From Alphaproteobacteria bacterium (GTDB taxonomy: Bacteria > Pseudomonadota > Alphaproteobacteria > CAAHEQ01 > UBA3637), in NCBI GenBank assembly GCA_017513365.1, contig JAFXFY010000064.1, positions 1 to 15,080 on the forward strand: a stretch of DNA of 15,080 bases. The letters are read 5' to 3'. The notes beneath the pieces are model-generated. The model did no database searches. It was not told where the DNA came from and saw nothing but the letters and a program-made list of their open reading frames with translations. How positions within the stretch are numbered: position 1 is the first letter of the stretch; every line of letters starts with the position of its first letter. Shown here piece after piece: positions 1 through 8,307 of this stretch. The position numbers and the translations under genes are program-made.

Positions 1-314
1 TACCCACCGGTATTGTGGTACAAAGTCAAACGGGACGCAGTCAATTTCAAAATAAAGATGAAGCTTGGGCAATGCTGAGGTCCAGATTGTATGAATTGGA
101 ACTCAAAAAACGGCAAGAGGCACAAGGTGTGATAGAAGCCTCTAAAGGCGATAATGGTTGGGGGAATCAAATTCGTTCCTATGTTTTACAGCCCTATCAA
201 ATGGTTAAGGATTTACGTACTGGTTATGAAACATCTGATACATCCGGTGTGTTAGATGGGGATTTAGATGGATTTATGCGGTCTTGTTTGGCTGGATTAA
301 AGAAGGAGGATTAA
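1..314 (+). CDS. prfB: Peptide chain release factor 2, C-terminal part (5' end outside window)
   Basis: Reading from base 3, the frame gives PTGIVVQSQTGRSQ and continues through KLYELE-like (RLYELELKKRQ), GWGNQIRSYVLQPYQMVKDL and TGYETSDTSGVLDGDLDGF, ending with TAA at 312-314. This is the end of the class I release factor RF2, which recognises UGA and UAA stop codons and releases the peptide from the ribosome. The segment lies just after the catalytic GGQ loop, which is off the left edge, as are the tripeptide anticodon and any programmed frameshift site. GTG at 15 is an internal valine, not a start. About 103 codons are visible. The next gene's Shine-Dalgarno (SD) sequence lies inside the last codons of prfB, so the two are probably co-transcribed. 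RF2 rather than RF1 is favoured by the GWGNQIRSYVL and DLRTG stretches. Confidence 0.95.
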   Translation, partial: PTGIVVQSQTGRSQFQNKDEAWAMLRSRLYELELKKRQEAQGVIEASKGDNGWGNQIRSYVLQPYQMVKDLRTGYETSDTSGVLDGDLDGFMRSCLAGLKKED

Positions 315-316
315 AC

Positions 317-976
317 ATGGCAGAACATACATTTGTCTTATTTAAACGGACGAAAGAGGTTGAAACCAAAATATCCGAATTTTTATCTAATATTGTTCAT
401 AGTGGTTTTTTGTTTGCTTTGGGTTTTGAAATTTATTTAAGTAAGGGGGCTACGGCTGAATTTGATAGTGTATGTGCTCAAATCAGTGCGCATGAAGCCA
501 AAAATGATGAATTGCGCCGTGCTGTAGAAATTGGATTATATGCTCAGATGATTTTACCGGATGTGCGGTCGGATATTTTGCGTTTATTAGAAGGATGCGA
601 TCGGGTTATTAATGCCTATGAAGAAAATATGCTGAGTTTATCGGCTGAGCAAATTCAAATACCCGAAAAATATCGTCATGCCATTCATGACTTATTAAAG
701 CCGACGGCTGATTGTGCCGATACTTTGATTGAAGCGGCCAGATGTTTTTTTTCGGGAGAACCTCTGACACAGTCAGCCATTTTAACATCCGATTATGAAC
801 ACGAAATTGATTTAAAGGTGTTTGCCCTTAAACGGGCAATTTTTGCCGATAAAAAAATGGAGTTAGCTCATAAATTGCAACTTAGAGATATGATAGATCG
901 GATTGAAAGTATTTCTGATCGGGCAGAAGATGTTACGGACAGATTGCAGGTTATGTCTGTTAAACATGCGTTATAA
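317..976 (+). CDS. DUF47 / PhoU-like protein paired with a PiT permease
   Basis: This 219-residue protein is predicted soluble and almost wholly helical, as in the DUF47 (YkaA, TIGR00153-like) branch of the PhoU superfamily. Its C-terminal helix contains DRAEDVTDRL, resembling the acidic metal-binding signature of PhoU helical bundles. Proteins of this family are usually encoded beside PiT phosphate transporters and are thought to modulate them; the same order is seen here, with the permease 9 nt downstream. The start is ATG 317 because a full AAGGAGG lies at 303-309 with a 7-nt spacer. An upstream in-frame start at 284 would read through the end of prfB and lacks such a site. The intergenic gap to prfB is only 2 nt. 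The family assignment is good; the exact ligand or partner is inferred from context. Confidence 0.85.
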   Translation: MAEHTFVLFKRTKEVETKISEFLSNIVHSGFLFALGFEIYLSKGATAEFDSVCAQISAHEAKNDELRRAVEIGLYAQMILPDVRSDILRLLEGCDRVINAYEENMLSLSAEQIQIPEKYRHAIHDLLKPTADCADTLIEAARCFFSGEPLTQSAILTSDYEHEIDLKVFALKRAIFADKKMELAHKLQLRDMIDRIESISDRAEDVTDRLQVMSVKHAL

Positions 977-985
977 AGAGGGCAA

Positions 986-1981
986 ATGAACGTAATCTTT
1001 CTCATCGGTGGGTTATTTTTAGCATTGGTTTTCGGACGAAACAATATCAGTAATTTGTTCGGAGCTGCTGTTTTTACCCGTATGGTTAGTTTGCGTACGG
1101 CAACCATGATTGCCATTTTATTTGTTATATTGGGGGCTGTTATCAGTGGTAGCGGAACATCAACCAGTATGCAACAATTAGGTAGTCCCCAAACAATGGC
1201 TGATGCCTTTATTTTGACAGTGTCGGCTGGTTTAGTATTGTGGGGGATGACACATCAAGGTATTCCGGTTTCCATTGCTCAAGCAATGGTAGGGGCAACT
1301 GTAGCCTTTAGTATTTTTCACAATAGTTTGACACATACGGATGTTTTAAAAAAAACGATATGGGCATGGATATACAGCCCCTTTTTGGCAATTGGTGTGG
1401 CGTTTATTGTTTTTAAATTGATACGATGGTGGTTAAAACATTTTCCGATATCATTGTTATATCGTGATGTGTTTACCAGAGTGGGTTTGATTATTGTTGG
1501 TGCTTTTTCGGCTTATGCTTTAGGGGCTAATAATGTCGCAACAATCAGTTCACCATTTATTTCAGCCAGTGGGTGGAATAATTTATGGGTTAATTTATTA
1601 ATTTGTGGACTGGTTGGTATCGGATTTTGGACAGCCGATAAAAAGGTGATGAGAACAATGGGGTCCGGATTATTTCCGTTAACGCCGTTAGAGGCTTTGA
1701 TTGTTGTTTTTTCAGCGGCTTTAACTCTCTTTTTATTTTCTTGGGGTGGATTAAAAGCGGTATTAGATTATTATGGATTGCCTGCATTTCCATTAGTGCC
1801 GGTACCGATGACTAGTGCCGTCATAGGGTCAATTATCGGTGTTTCTTTTGCCAAAGGTGGATATGGCTTGAAATATAAAATGCTTGGACATATTTTATTA
1901 TCGTGGTGTCTTACACCGCTTGTTGCCGGTATGACGTGCATATATTTAATGACAATTTGGTCATTTGTGGAGAAATTGTAG
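986..1981 (+). CDS. PiT-family inorganic phosphate (anion) permease with variant signatures
   Basis: This 331-residue, very hydrophobic membrane protein has about nine likely membrane segments. It shows the internally duplicated PiT signature: FGRNNISNLFGAAV near the N-terminus and ALGANNVATISSPF in the second half. The stretch GIPVSIAQAMVGA matches the conserved loop after the first repeat. PiT proteins import phosphate, or sulfate in some branches, coupled to protons or sodium ions across the inner membrane. Both signatures carry Asn where the usual motif (GANDVAN) has Asp, so the substrate or coupling ion may differ from that of classical PitA. ATG 986 follows an AGAGGG at 977-982 with a short spacer. 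The gene sits between the DUF47 partner and the AsmA-like gene (1-nt gap), in one apparent operon. Superfamily assignment is firm; the substrate is not. Confidence 0.85.
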   Translation: MNVIFLIGGLFLALVFGRNNISNLFGAAVFTRMVSLRTATMIAILFVILGAVISGSGTSTSMQQLGSPQTMADAFILTVSAGLVLWGMTHQGIPVSIAQAMVGATVAFSIFHNSLTHTDVLKKTIWAWIYSPFLAIGVAFIVFKLIRWWLKHFPISLLYRDVFTRVGLIIVGAFSAYALGANNVATISSPFISASGWNNLWVNLLICGLVGIGFWTADKKVMRTMGSGLFPLTPLEALIVVFSAALTLFLFSWGGLKAVLDYYGLPAFPLVPVPMTSAVIGSIIGVSFAKGGYGLKYKMLGHILLSWCLTPLVAGMTCIYLMTIWSFVEKL

Positions 1982-1982
1982 C

Positions 1983-4900
1983 ATGGCAAAGTTTTTGTGG
2001 AAAATGTCAAAAAAGACCGTTCGTTTGTTTTTGCGTGGTATTGAAATCACGGTGGCATTGATTATCGTCTTTTTAGGGTTGTTTTTTTGGCGGTTAAGTG
2101 TATCTCCAATGAATGTGGATTTTTTGGTGCCTCAGCTGAAAGAACACTTTGTGCCAAAAGATTTGCCCGTTAATATTGATGTGAATTCTATTGTTTTGCG
2201 GGCTGAGGTGCGTGATGAGGGTATTTTACATTTGCAAATTAAAGATTTGTCCGTTTTACGAGAGGACGGTAGCGTCATTACAGATTTACCCGATATTGAA
2301 TTATCGTATGGTTTATGGCGTATTCTCAGCTTAAACTATATGCCGGATGCGTTGGTATTAAAAGATGCTTTTTTGCAAGCCGTTTTAGATGAAGAGGGTA
2401 ATTTATACTTGCAAAGCAAAGATACGGACAGAGAACGTAGTGAAGAAACACCGCCTATTAAAGTATCTGATTTTAACGGATTTATCGGTTATTTAATGCA
2501 ATTTCACCGATTGGCTTTAGAAAATGCTCAAGTGTTAATTGATGATAAACGTCAAGATAAGCAATTTTCGGTGCCTCGCTTAAATTTATTATTGGAAAAT
2601 GATGGGTCAGACGAACACGCCCTAAGTGTTAATGCCGAGGTTATGGCCCAAAATCAAACATTTAATTTGGCTTTGCAAGCTGTATTTAATGGTAAAACAC
2701 GTCAAATGCCATTTGAACTAACATTTGATTCATTAAATGTGTCTTCGTTAAGGCGCTTGATACCAGTGGTTCAAGACGCCAAAATTAATATTAAGGGTGG
2801 ATTTTATGGAACGCTTGATTTAAAAAACAGTGATAAAAATATCCGCAACATTATATCGGAATTGTCCTTTAAAATTATCAATGAACGCCCCGGAACGGTT
2901 AATTTGCCGGCACCGTTGACGAATGAGTATAAAGTAGATGGTATGCTTATCCAAGGGGCGTTTGCTCCACATTTAGAGGCCTTAAAAATTGATAAATCCT
3001 CGCTCAAAACAGGTCAAGTTCAAGCGTCATTAGAAGTGGATATTACAGGTATCGGTGCCTTTTTGGATACACATGAGTTAAGTCATATCAAAACGGTTTT
3101 AAAATCGGTTGTGAAGAATGTTAAAACTGAGCAAGTTCCGAATTTGTGGCCGTCGGCTTTGGGACCGGATGCACATGCATGGGTTAAACAAAACTTGTCT
3201 AACGGGGGATTAAAAACGGCCGATTTTACGCTTTATTTTGATGGTGCAGAGTTGGTGGATTTATTTGGAGATATTAAAGCATCTGGTGTGTCAGTTGATT
3301 ATTTGGCTCCTATGCCGGCTGTTCATAATGTATCGGCAACGGTTCATTTATATCCGGATAAGGTGGATATTTTTGCTACCTCAGGGGATTTAGGAACTAT
3401 TAAATTGAAAAAAGCCGATTTGCATTTTACGGACTTACAAGATGACATTTCAAATGCCAATATGATAATTGAGGCAGAGGGCCCCGTTAAAGAGGTTATG
3501 CAATTAATTGATTCTAAACCGTTGGAGTTTGCCGGAGCTTTTGGTATTAATCCGGTGGCAACTGGGGGTAAAGGAACGGTAAAAACAACCTTAAATTTCC
3601 CTTTAATCAGTTCGTTGGATATTAATCAGGTAAAAGTTGATGTGTCGGCCGAAATTCAAGAGGGTATTTTCCCGACACCGATAGACGGAGAAAATATTTC
3701 AAATGGCACGTTTGATTTATCAGTTAATAATAATCGGTTGGAATTGAATGGCACGGCCGAGTTAAGAAAAATTCCACTCAAATTAAAGTGGACGGAATAT
3801 TTTCAAAAAACAAAACAAAATGTTAATCGGTCTATTTATGATATTTCAGGGACTATATCGGATGCGCAAATTAAACCATTTTTTGAAGATATAGATACTT
3901 ATTTTACAGGCGAGGTACCTGTATCGGCCATTATTACTAAAGATTTTGATGATAAAACAAAAATAACGGCTCAACTTGATTTAACAAAGGCAACTGTTCC
4001 CATTTATCCGATTGGGATTACAAAAGATATGAATAATCCAATGACGGCAACAATTTTGACGCATATGGTGGGTACAAATGCGCCGACATCAGTGGCATTT
4101 GAAATGAGTGGAACAAGTCCTAAAATAGATATTAAAGGGTCTGTTGATTGGCAAAACGGTATCAATTTGCAATTAGAAAAGGTGATTGCGCCTAAAAATG
4201 ATTTTGCCGGATATGTTGTTGTTGATAAAGACTTAAACAGCAATATTAAATTGCAGGGAACGTCTTGGAATATGTCCGAATTATTTGATATGCCGATTTT
4301 TAAACGGACCCCACCCGAAAAAGATGAAAATGGTGAAGAAAAAGAAAAAATTGCCAACGTGCAAATTGCCCCACCCGATATTCAATTGGATGTAGATTTA
4401 AAATCGTTGATTTTAAATGTTCAAAAACCATTAAAATTTGTTCAAATGAGGGGTAAACGAAAAGGATATAAGTGGCAACATTTAAATATTTCGGCTTTTG
4501 GGTCAAAACCATTGGAAATTCATTATATTCCTCAAACAAAAGAACTTAAAGGGGAAAGTGATGATCTTGGGGATTTGTTGGCTCGGTTAAATGCAACAGA
4601 CAGATTTTTTGGCGGAAAAATGCGTATTAATGCCAAACAAAATAATGCGGGCAGTTTTGTTGGTGATATTGTGGTTCGTCAATTTAATTTGAAGGACCCG
4701 GGCTTTATTATCCAAGCGGTAACGGTTTTAGGTATTGTGGATGGTATTCGTGGGAAAGAACTCAACTTTAAAAAAGCCATTATTCCGTTTGAATTAACGC
4801 CGTATCAAAATGTGTATATTAATGATGGATATGCATCCGGTACGTCATTGGGGCTGACATTTAAAGGACGGGTTTCACTGGCTAAATTGGCTTTGAGCGG

Positions 4901-5096
4901 TCAAGTGATACCGGCCTATGCCATTAATTCATTGCCTGGGAAAATACCGCTCATCGGTAATTTATTTAAGGACGGAGCCGGTGGTGGATTGCTTGGGGTT
5001 CGGTATGAATTAAAGGGAACAGCCTTTAACCCCAAAGTGGAATTTAATACGTTAAGTTCTATTGCCCCTGGGGTACTTGGCGTATTTTTTGAATAA
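1983..5096 (+). CDS. AsmA/YhdP-like envelope protein (DUF3971 / AsmA-like C-terminal region)
   Basis: This 1037-residue protein starts with a short basic cytoplasmic segment and one membrane helix (about residues 19-36, ITVALIIVFLGLFFW), then a long beta-rich periplasmic part. Alternating hydrophobic strands, a PDIELSYG motif early, and a C-terminal region with ITVLGIVDG-like (VTVLGIVDGIRGKELNF) and GRVSLAKLALSGQVIPAYAINSLPGKIPLIGNLF match the AsmA-like C-terminal region of the YhdP/TamB-like family. Such proteins span the periplasm and are implicated in phospholipid transport to the outer membrane. E. coli YhdP is somewhat longer (about 1270 residues). The start is ATG 1983, one base after the PiT stop, with GGAG at 1969-1972. 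The TTG at 1965 would extend the protein by six residues and is less likely. The gene ends before a strong terminator, so it closes the operon. Confidence 0.8.
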   Translation: MAKFLWKMSKKTVRLFLRGIEITVALIIVFLGLFFWRLSVSPMNVDFLVPQLKEHFVPKDLPVNIDVNSIVLRAEVRDEGILHLQIKDLSVLREDGSVITDLPDIELSYGLWRILSLNYMPDALVLKDAFLQAVLDEEGNLYLQSKDTDRERSEETPPIKVSDFNGFIGYLMQFHRLALENAQVLIDDKRQDKQFSVPRLNLLLENDGSDEHALSVNAEVMAQNQTFNLALQAVFNGKTRQMPFELTFDSLNVSSLRRLIPVVQDAKINIKGGFYGTLDLKNSDKNIRNIISELSFKIINERPGTVNLPAPLTNEYKVDGMLIQGAFAPHLEALKIDKSSLKTGQVQASLEVDITGIGAFLDTHELSHIKTVLKSVVKNVKTEQVPNLWPSALGPDAHAWVKQNLSNGGLKTADFTLYFDGAELVDLFGDIKASGVSVDYLAPMPAVHNVSATVHLYPDKVDIFATSGDLGTIKLKKADLHFTDLQDDISNANMIIEAEGPVKEVMQLIDSKPLEFAGAFGINPVATGGKGTVKTTLNFPLISSLDINQVKVDVSAEIQEGIFPTPIDGENISNGTFDLSVNNNRLELNGTAELRKIPLKLKWTEYFQKTKQNVNRSIYDISGTISDAQIKPFFEDIDTYFTGEVPVSAIITKDFDDKTKITAQLDLTKATVPIYPIGITKDMNNPMTATILTHMVGTNAPTSVAFEMSGTSPKIDIKGSVDWQNGINLQLEKVIAPKNDFAGYVVVDKDLNSNIKLQGTSWNMSELFDMPIFKRTPPEKDENGEEKEKIANVQIAPPDIQLDVDLKSLILNVQKPLKFVQMRGKRKGYKWQHLNISAFGSKPLEIHYIPQTKELKGESDDLGDLLARLNATDRFFGGKMRINAKQNNAGSFVGDIVVRQFNLKDPGFIIQAVTVLGIVDGIRGKELNFKKAIIPFELTPYQNVYINDGYASGTSLGLTFKGRVSLAKLALSGQVIPAYAINSLPGKIPLIGNLFKDGAGGGLLGVRYELKGTAFNPKVEFNTLSSIAPGVLGVFFE

Positions 5097-5143
5097 GCTA
5101 TTTGTCGTCTAGATGAACTAGAGTTCAAGGATTGTTTAACTAT

Positions 5144-5182
5144 AAAAAAAGACCTCCGGCTGTTCGGGCTGGAGGTCTTTTT
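5144..5182. terminator. Bidirectional Rho-independent terminator between convergent genes
   Basis: The inverted repeat GACCTCCGGC (5151-5160) / GCTGGAGGTC (5168-5177) has a TGTTCGG loop and one G-T pair. It is flanked by a run of A on the left (5144-5150) and T5 on the right (5178-5182), so it can terminate both the rightward AsmA-like operon and the leftward pgk transcript. pgk ends 15 nt further right. Confidence 0.9.
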
Positions 5183-5196
5183 GGCGCAAAATGTTT

Positions 5197-6384
5197 TTAT
5201 TTTTCCAAAATGGCGACGCCAGGTAAAGATTTACCTTCCATCCATTCTAAGAAAGCACCACCGGCGGCCGATACATAAGTTAAATCCGGTTCTACGCCTG
5301 CTTTTTTGAGGGCAGAAACCGTATCACCACCACCGGCAACGGAAGTTAATTTACCTTCACTTGTCAATCTGGCAACGGCACGGGCAATGGCATTTGTTTG
5401 TGTATCAAACGGTTTGATTTCAAAGGCACCCACAGGGCCATTCCAAATCATTGTATTGCATTTTTCAATGACACCAATAAATTCTTCAGCGGATTTTGGA
5501 CCAATATCCATTAATACTTTGCCGGCCGGCACTTTGTCGGCATCAGATACGTGAGCCTCTTGCCCTTCGCCAAATTCATCGGCCCATGTCAAATCAACCG
5601 GTAATACGATTTTGCAATCGCCGGCATTTTCCATAATGGATTTTGCTGTGTCAATCATACCTTCTTCAACCAAGGAGCCGGCACCCATCGGAATCCCTTT
5701 GGCGGCCAAAAATGTGTGAGCCATACCGCCGGAAATTACCAATTTATCAACTTTTTTAACCAAGTTATTTAATAAATCTAATTTTGTAGATACTTTAGAA
5801 CCGCCAACCAAAGCAACGGCCGGACGTTCAGGATTACCCAAAGCTTTATCCAAAGCTTCCAATTCTTCTTGCATTAAGCGGCCGGCACCTCTCGGCAATA
5901 AATGGGCCATCCCTTCTGTGGAGGCGTGCGCACGGTGAGCCGTTGAGAAAGCATCATTAATGTAGATATCAATACCACTGGCTAAGCTTTCGGCAAATTC
6001 TTTATCATTTTTTTCTTCACCGGCATAAAAACGCAAGTTTTCAAGTAAAATAACATCACCGTTTTCCATGGCATTAATGGCTTCATCACGAGCTTCGCCG
6101 ATGCAATCATCAACAAATTTAACATGTAAACCGCTGGCATTTTCCAAAGCTGGTTTTAAAAAAGCCATAGAAAATTCCGGTTTCTTTTCCCCTTTCGGAC
6201 GACCAAAGTGAGAGGCAACAACAACTTTACCACCTTTTTCGGCAATTTCTTTGAGTGTTGGCACAAAACGGTCAATACGGGTCATATCCGTAATAACGCC
6301 GTCTTTCGCCGGTACGTTTAAATCGGCACGAACAAAGACGGTTTTACCTTGAAAATCAAAATCAGATAATGTTTTATAGCTCAT
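5197..6384 (-). CDS. pgk: Phosphoglycerate kinase
   Basis: Cytoplasmic glycolytic enzyme that interconverts 1,3-bisphosphoglycerate plus ADP and 3-phosphoglycerate plus ATP. The 395-residue length is normal for bacterial PGK. Visible family motifs in order are VFVRADLNVP, ASHFGRPKGE, LLENLRFYAGEEKND, NDAFSTAHRAHAST, ALVGGSKVSTKLDLL, WNGPVGAFE and AGGGDTVSALKKAGV (nucleotide loop near the C-terminus). ATG at 6384 is preceded by AAGGAG (complement of 6391-6396). It is probably a single-gene transcript: its own promoter lies at 6416-6444, a terminator candidate for the upstream pilin gene precedes that promoter, and a shared terminator follows the stop codon. In this window it is not accompanied by gapA or other glycolytic genes. 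Confidence 0.98.
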   Translation of the reverse strand: MSYKTLSDFDFQGKTVFVRADLNVPAKDGVITDMTRIDRFVPTLKEIAEKGGKVVVASHFGRPKGEKKPEFSMAFLKPALENASGLHVKFVDDCIGEARDEAINAMENGDVILLENLRFYAGEEKNDKEFAESLASGIDIYINDAFSTAHRAHASTEGMAHLLPRGAGRLMQEELEALDKALGNPERPAVALVGGSKVSTKLDLLNNLVKKVDKLVISGGMAHTFLAAKGIPMGAGSLVEEGMIDTAKSIMENAGDCKIVLPVDLTWADEFGEGQEAHVSDADKVPAGKVLMDIGPKSAEEFIGVIEKCNTMIWNGPVGAFEIKPFDTQTNAIARAVARLTSEGKLTSVAGGGDTVSALKKAGVEPDLTYVSAAGGAFLEWMEGKSLPGVAILEK

Positions 6385-6415
6385 TTTTTTCTCCTTACTG
6401 TTAAATGATAGATTT

Positions 6416-6444
6416 GTTTTAGCAAATTACCCCAAAAAGTGCAA
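6416..6444 (-). promoter_or_regulatory. Candidate sigma70-type promoter of pgk
   Basis: On the minus strand, TTGCAC (6444-6439) and TAAAAC (6421-6416) are separated by exactly 17 nt. Transcription would start about 25 nt upstream of the pgk ATG, leaving room for the AAGGAG site. The -10 box matches the consensus at only 4 of 6 positions, so this is a moderate call. Confidence 0.5.
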
Positions 6445-6445
6445 G

Positions 6446-6475
6446 AAAAAAGAAAGGGATTTTGTGTTAATCCCT
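6446..6475 (-). terminator. Candidate terminator after the pilin-like gene
   Basis: Read on the minus strand, AGGGATT (6475-6469) pairs with AATCCCT (6461-6455) over a 7-nt loop and is followed by a T-rich run (TTCTTTTTT). It lies 80 nt beyond the pilin stop and just before the pgk -35 box, so it would insulate pgk. The stem is modest. The AT-rich stretch 6476-6557 shows nothing else I can identify. Confidence 0.5.
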
Positions 6476-6557
6476 CATTTTATTTTTTATTATTTACAGA
6501 AAAAATATTATTAATTAAGTGAATTGTTTTTTATATCGCTATCCACAGGATAAGGCG

Positions 6558-7088
6558 TTATTCGCCGGCGTGCGGATCATGTGTGAAAATTAACGTTTTA
6601 GCCCCACGGCTGCCATCGGTACAGCCAGGACAGTCAATATCCGTAATAATGTGTCCGTCTTTTTTCCCGTATAAATGGTGATAAGCATTGTATGGAATAC
6701 CGGATACGGTAATTTTTAGGGCAGTTCCGTCATTAAGACCGACGATTGAATCAAGTGTTCCTAATGATAATTGTATGTTGTTACTGTCATCACAAGAGGA
6801 AAAGCCGGCATCTTTACATAACTGCGGAATATTGTCAAAGTCGGCATTGACCCATCCATCCCGATTCCATGAATAAATATCTGTTATGCCTTGGATAATT
6901 TCCATAATTTGTTCGTGTGTTTGATTGGCTTTCCATAATGCCATACCCGTGCTGGCACCGGAGATGGCCCCCACGGTAATCATGGTAATAATACCGATTG
7001 TTCCCAGCATTTCAACCAAACTGCGCCCGCTTTCATTACCGGCTATACGCTCATGACGTGTAAAGTAGGAAATATCTTTTATTTTCAT
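6558..7088 (-). CDS. Type IV pilin-like protein with prepilin signal
   Basis: This 176-residue protein has a class III (prepilin) signal: a charged leader ending ...RIAGNESG, then RSLVEMLGTIGIITMITVG. Cleavage after Gly21 would put the invariant Glu at mature position +5 (residue 26) at the start of a hydrophobic helix. The rest (about 155 residues) looks like a soluble head domain with two cysteine pairs, CKDAGFSSC and CPGC, possibly disulfide-bonded. Such proteins are processed by PilD-type peptidase and assemble in pili or type II secretion pseudopili. No pilus assembly gene is in the window. The start is ATG 7088, because AAGGAG sits 7 nt upstream (7101-7096). The apparent upstream ATG at 7109 lies inside the end of the preceding gene. 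It is probably co-transcribed with that gene (13-nt gap). The specific role is unknown. Confidence 0.75.
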   Translation of the reverse strand: MKIKDISYFTRHERIAGNESGRSLVEMLGTIGIITMITVGAISGASTGMALWKANQTHEQIMEIIQGITDIYSWNRDGWVNADFDNIPQLCKDAGFSSCDDSNNIQLSLGTLDSIVGLNDGTALKITVSGIPYNAYHHLYGKKDGHIITDIDCPGCTDGSRGAKTLIFTHDPHAGE

Positions 7089-7101
7089 AACAAAACTCCT
7101 T

Positions 7102-8247
7102 TTATCCATATCTTTTATTATACACCAAAAATTGTTTTAGAACAAGCTCTTTGTTATCCGAAAAGCCGTTATCTGCCCAAATGGCTTCGGCCGTTTTTAA
7201 ACATTTTTGAATTTTTGGACCGATTGGATAGCCTAAATCAACGAAATCTTGCCCTCTAAGTGGAAATATTGGAGGTGTTAATTTTAATAGTGTTTCAGCC
7301 GTATTTGAGGTGATTAATTGTTGAGCCAATGACCGATAAATATGAAAATGATATACTCGTTGTTTCATATGGTATAATTTCAATCGTTCATCTCGTAAAT
7401 TATCGGAAATTGAAATGGGCCAATTAAAGGCAGTGAGTAATTTTTTTTGTGCTTTTGATAATGGTAGATGTATAGGCGTATTTTTGGTTAAAACGAATAG
7501 TTTTTCTTCAATCCCAGCCTCTGGATAGATGCTTAAAAAGGAGGTTAAATCGGGTATGAACGCCGTTGATACAATATATTTCAAAACGCCACTTTGTTGC
7601 ATTAATTCAAGTGTTTTGTCGCAATTGGGCAAAGATAATATGGCAAAAAATTCATATCGTTTGCGTTCGGAAGAAATGGTATTGAGTTGATTGGCAAAAT
7701 GTGAGCAAGCCATAATAGCATCAGTGTCAACTTTGCCGTGTCCCAATTTTGCCCAAAAGCGAAAATACCGTAAAATGCGTAAATAATCTTCTTGGACACG
7801 CTCATTGGCGGAACCAATAAATCGGACATAGTTATTTTTTAAATCTGATTGACCACCGGTATAATCATAAATGGTGCCGTTTTTGTCCATATATAGGGCA
7901 TTTACAGTAAAATCCCGCCTGTGTGCATCTTGTTCATATGAATTTGTAAAAGCGACTTTTGCATGGCGACCATCTGTTTGAATATCGCATCTTAAGGTTG
8001 TGATTTCATAAGGTTTATGGTTTACAATGGCCATAACCGTACCATGTTCAATGCCGGCCGTCATTGTGCGAATATTGGCGTTTGTTAGGCGTTCTAAAAC
8101 CTCTTGCGGAGATAATTCCGTGGCAATATCAATATCGTTGACGGTTTCACCTCGTAAAGCATCACGAACGGCTCCACCGACAATACGGGCTTTGTCGTCC
8201 AATAAATGAATTAAAAATAAAACGTCTTCGGTTAAAATATTGTTCAT
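7102..8247 (-). CDS. CCA tRNA nucleotidyltransferase / poly(A) polymerase family protein
   Basis: Class II nucleotidyltransferase of the CCA-adding / poly(A) polymerase family (381 residues from ATG 8247). Near the N-terminus are RIVGGAVRDALRG and NDIDIAT, the metal-binding carboxylates being Asp38 and Asp40. These are followed by the RRDFTVNALYMD motif and by RVQEDYLRILRYFRFWAKLG, the conserved helix of the fingers region. In alphaproteobacteria the single member of this family usually adds CCA to tRNA 3' ends, so that is the likely role; poly(A) polymerase activity cannot be excluded from sequence. I place the start at ATG 8247, where homology begins and where the promoter puts +1. An earlier in-frame start at 8304 would lie across the divergent promoters. 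No SD sequence precedes 8247. The pilin-like gene follows. Confidence 0.85.
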   Translation of the reverse strand: MNNILTEDVLFLIHLLDDKARIVGGAVRDALRGETVNDIDIATELSPQEVLERLTNANIRTMTAGIEHGTVMAIVNHKPYEITTLRCDIQTDGRHAKVAFTNSYEQDAHRRDFTVNALYMDKNGTIYDYTGGQSDLKNNYVRFIGSANERVQEDYLRILRYFRFWAKLGHGKVDTDAIMACSHFANQLNTISSERKRYEFFAILSLPNCDKTLELMQQSGVLKYIVSTAFIPDLTSFLSIYPEAGIEEKLFVLTKNTPIHLPLSKAQKKLLTAFNWPISISDNLRDERLKLYHMKQRVYHFHIYRSLAQQLITSNTAETLLKLTPPIFPLRGQDFVDLGYPIGPKIQKCLKTAEAIWADNGFSDNKELVLKQFLVYNKRYG

Positions 8248-8253
8248 AATGCC

Positions 8254-8282
8254 AGTATATGTAATAAATGCTTGCGATTCAA
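8254..8282 (-). promoter_or_regulatory. Promoter of the cca-type gene, predicted leaderless
   Basis: On the minus strand TTGAAT (8282-8277) and TATACT (8259-8254) are 17 nt apart. Six bases then separate the -10 box from the ATG at 8247, so the canonical +1 falls on the A of the start codon. Base 8277 is shared with the -35 box of the rnd promoter. Confidence 0.7.
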
Positions 8283-8300
8283 GATAAAAAAGCGTATAAT
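8272..8300 (+). promoter_or_regulatory. Promoter of rnd, predicted leaderless
   Basis: TTGCGA (8272-8277) and a perfect TATAAT (8295-8300) are spaced by 17 nt. The expected +1 is 8307-8308, that is, at the ATG of rnd. No SD sequence lies between promoter and start codon. Confidence 0.8.
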
Positions 8301-8307
8301 ACACGCC

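Noticed and set aside
15..314. A separate 99-residue gene starting with GTG at 15
   Set aside because: The frame is open to the left edge and the upstream codons PTGI continue the release factor 2 motif, so it is the end of prfB.
6540..6552. Small inverted repeat TATCC-ACA-GGATA just after the pilin stop
   Set aside because: Only five pairs and no T run on the minus strand. The hairpin at 6446-6475 is a better terminator candidate.
8304..8304. Longer cca-type protein starting at 8304 on the minus strand
   Set aside because: The extra 19 residues show no family similarity and would be encoded by the divergent promoter region.
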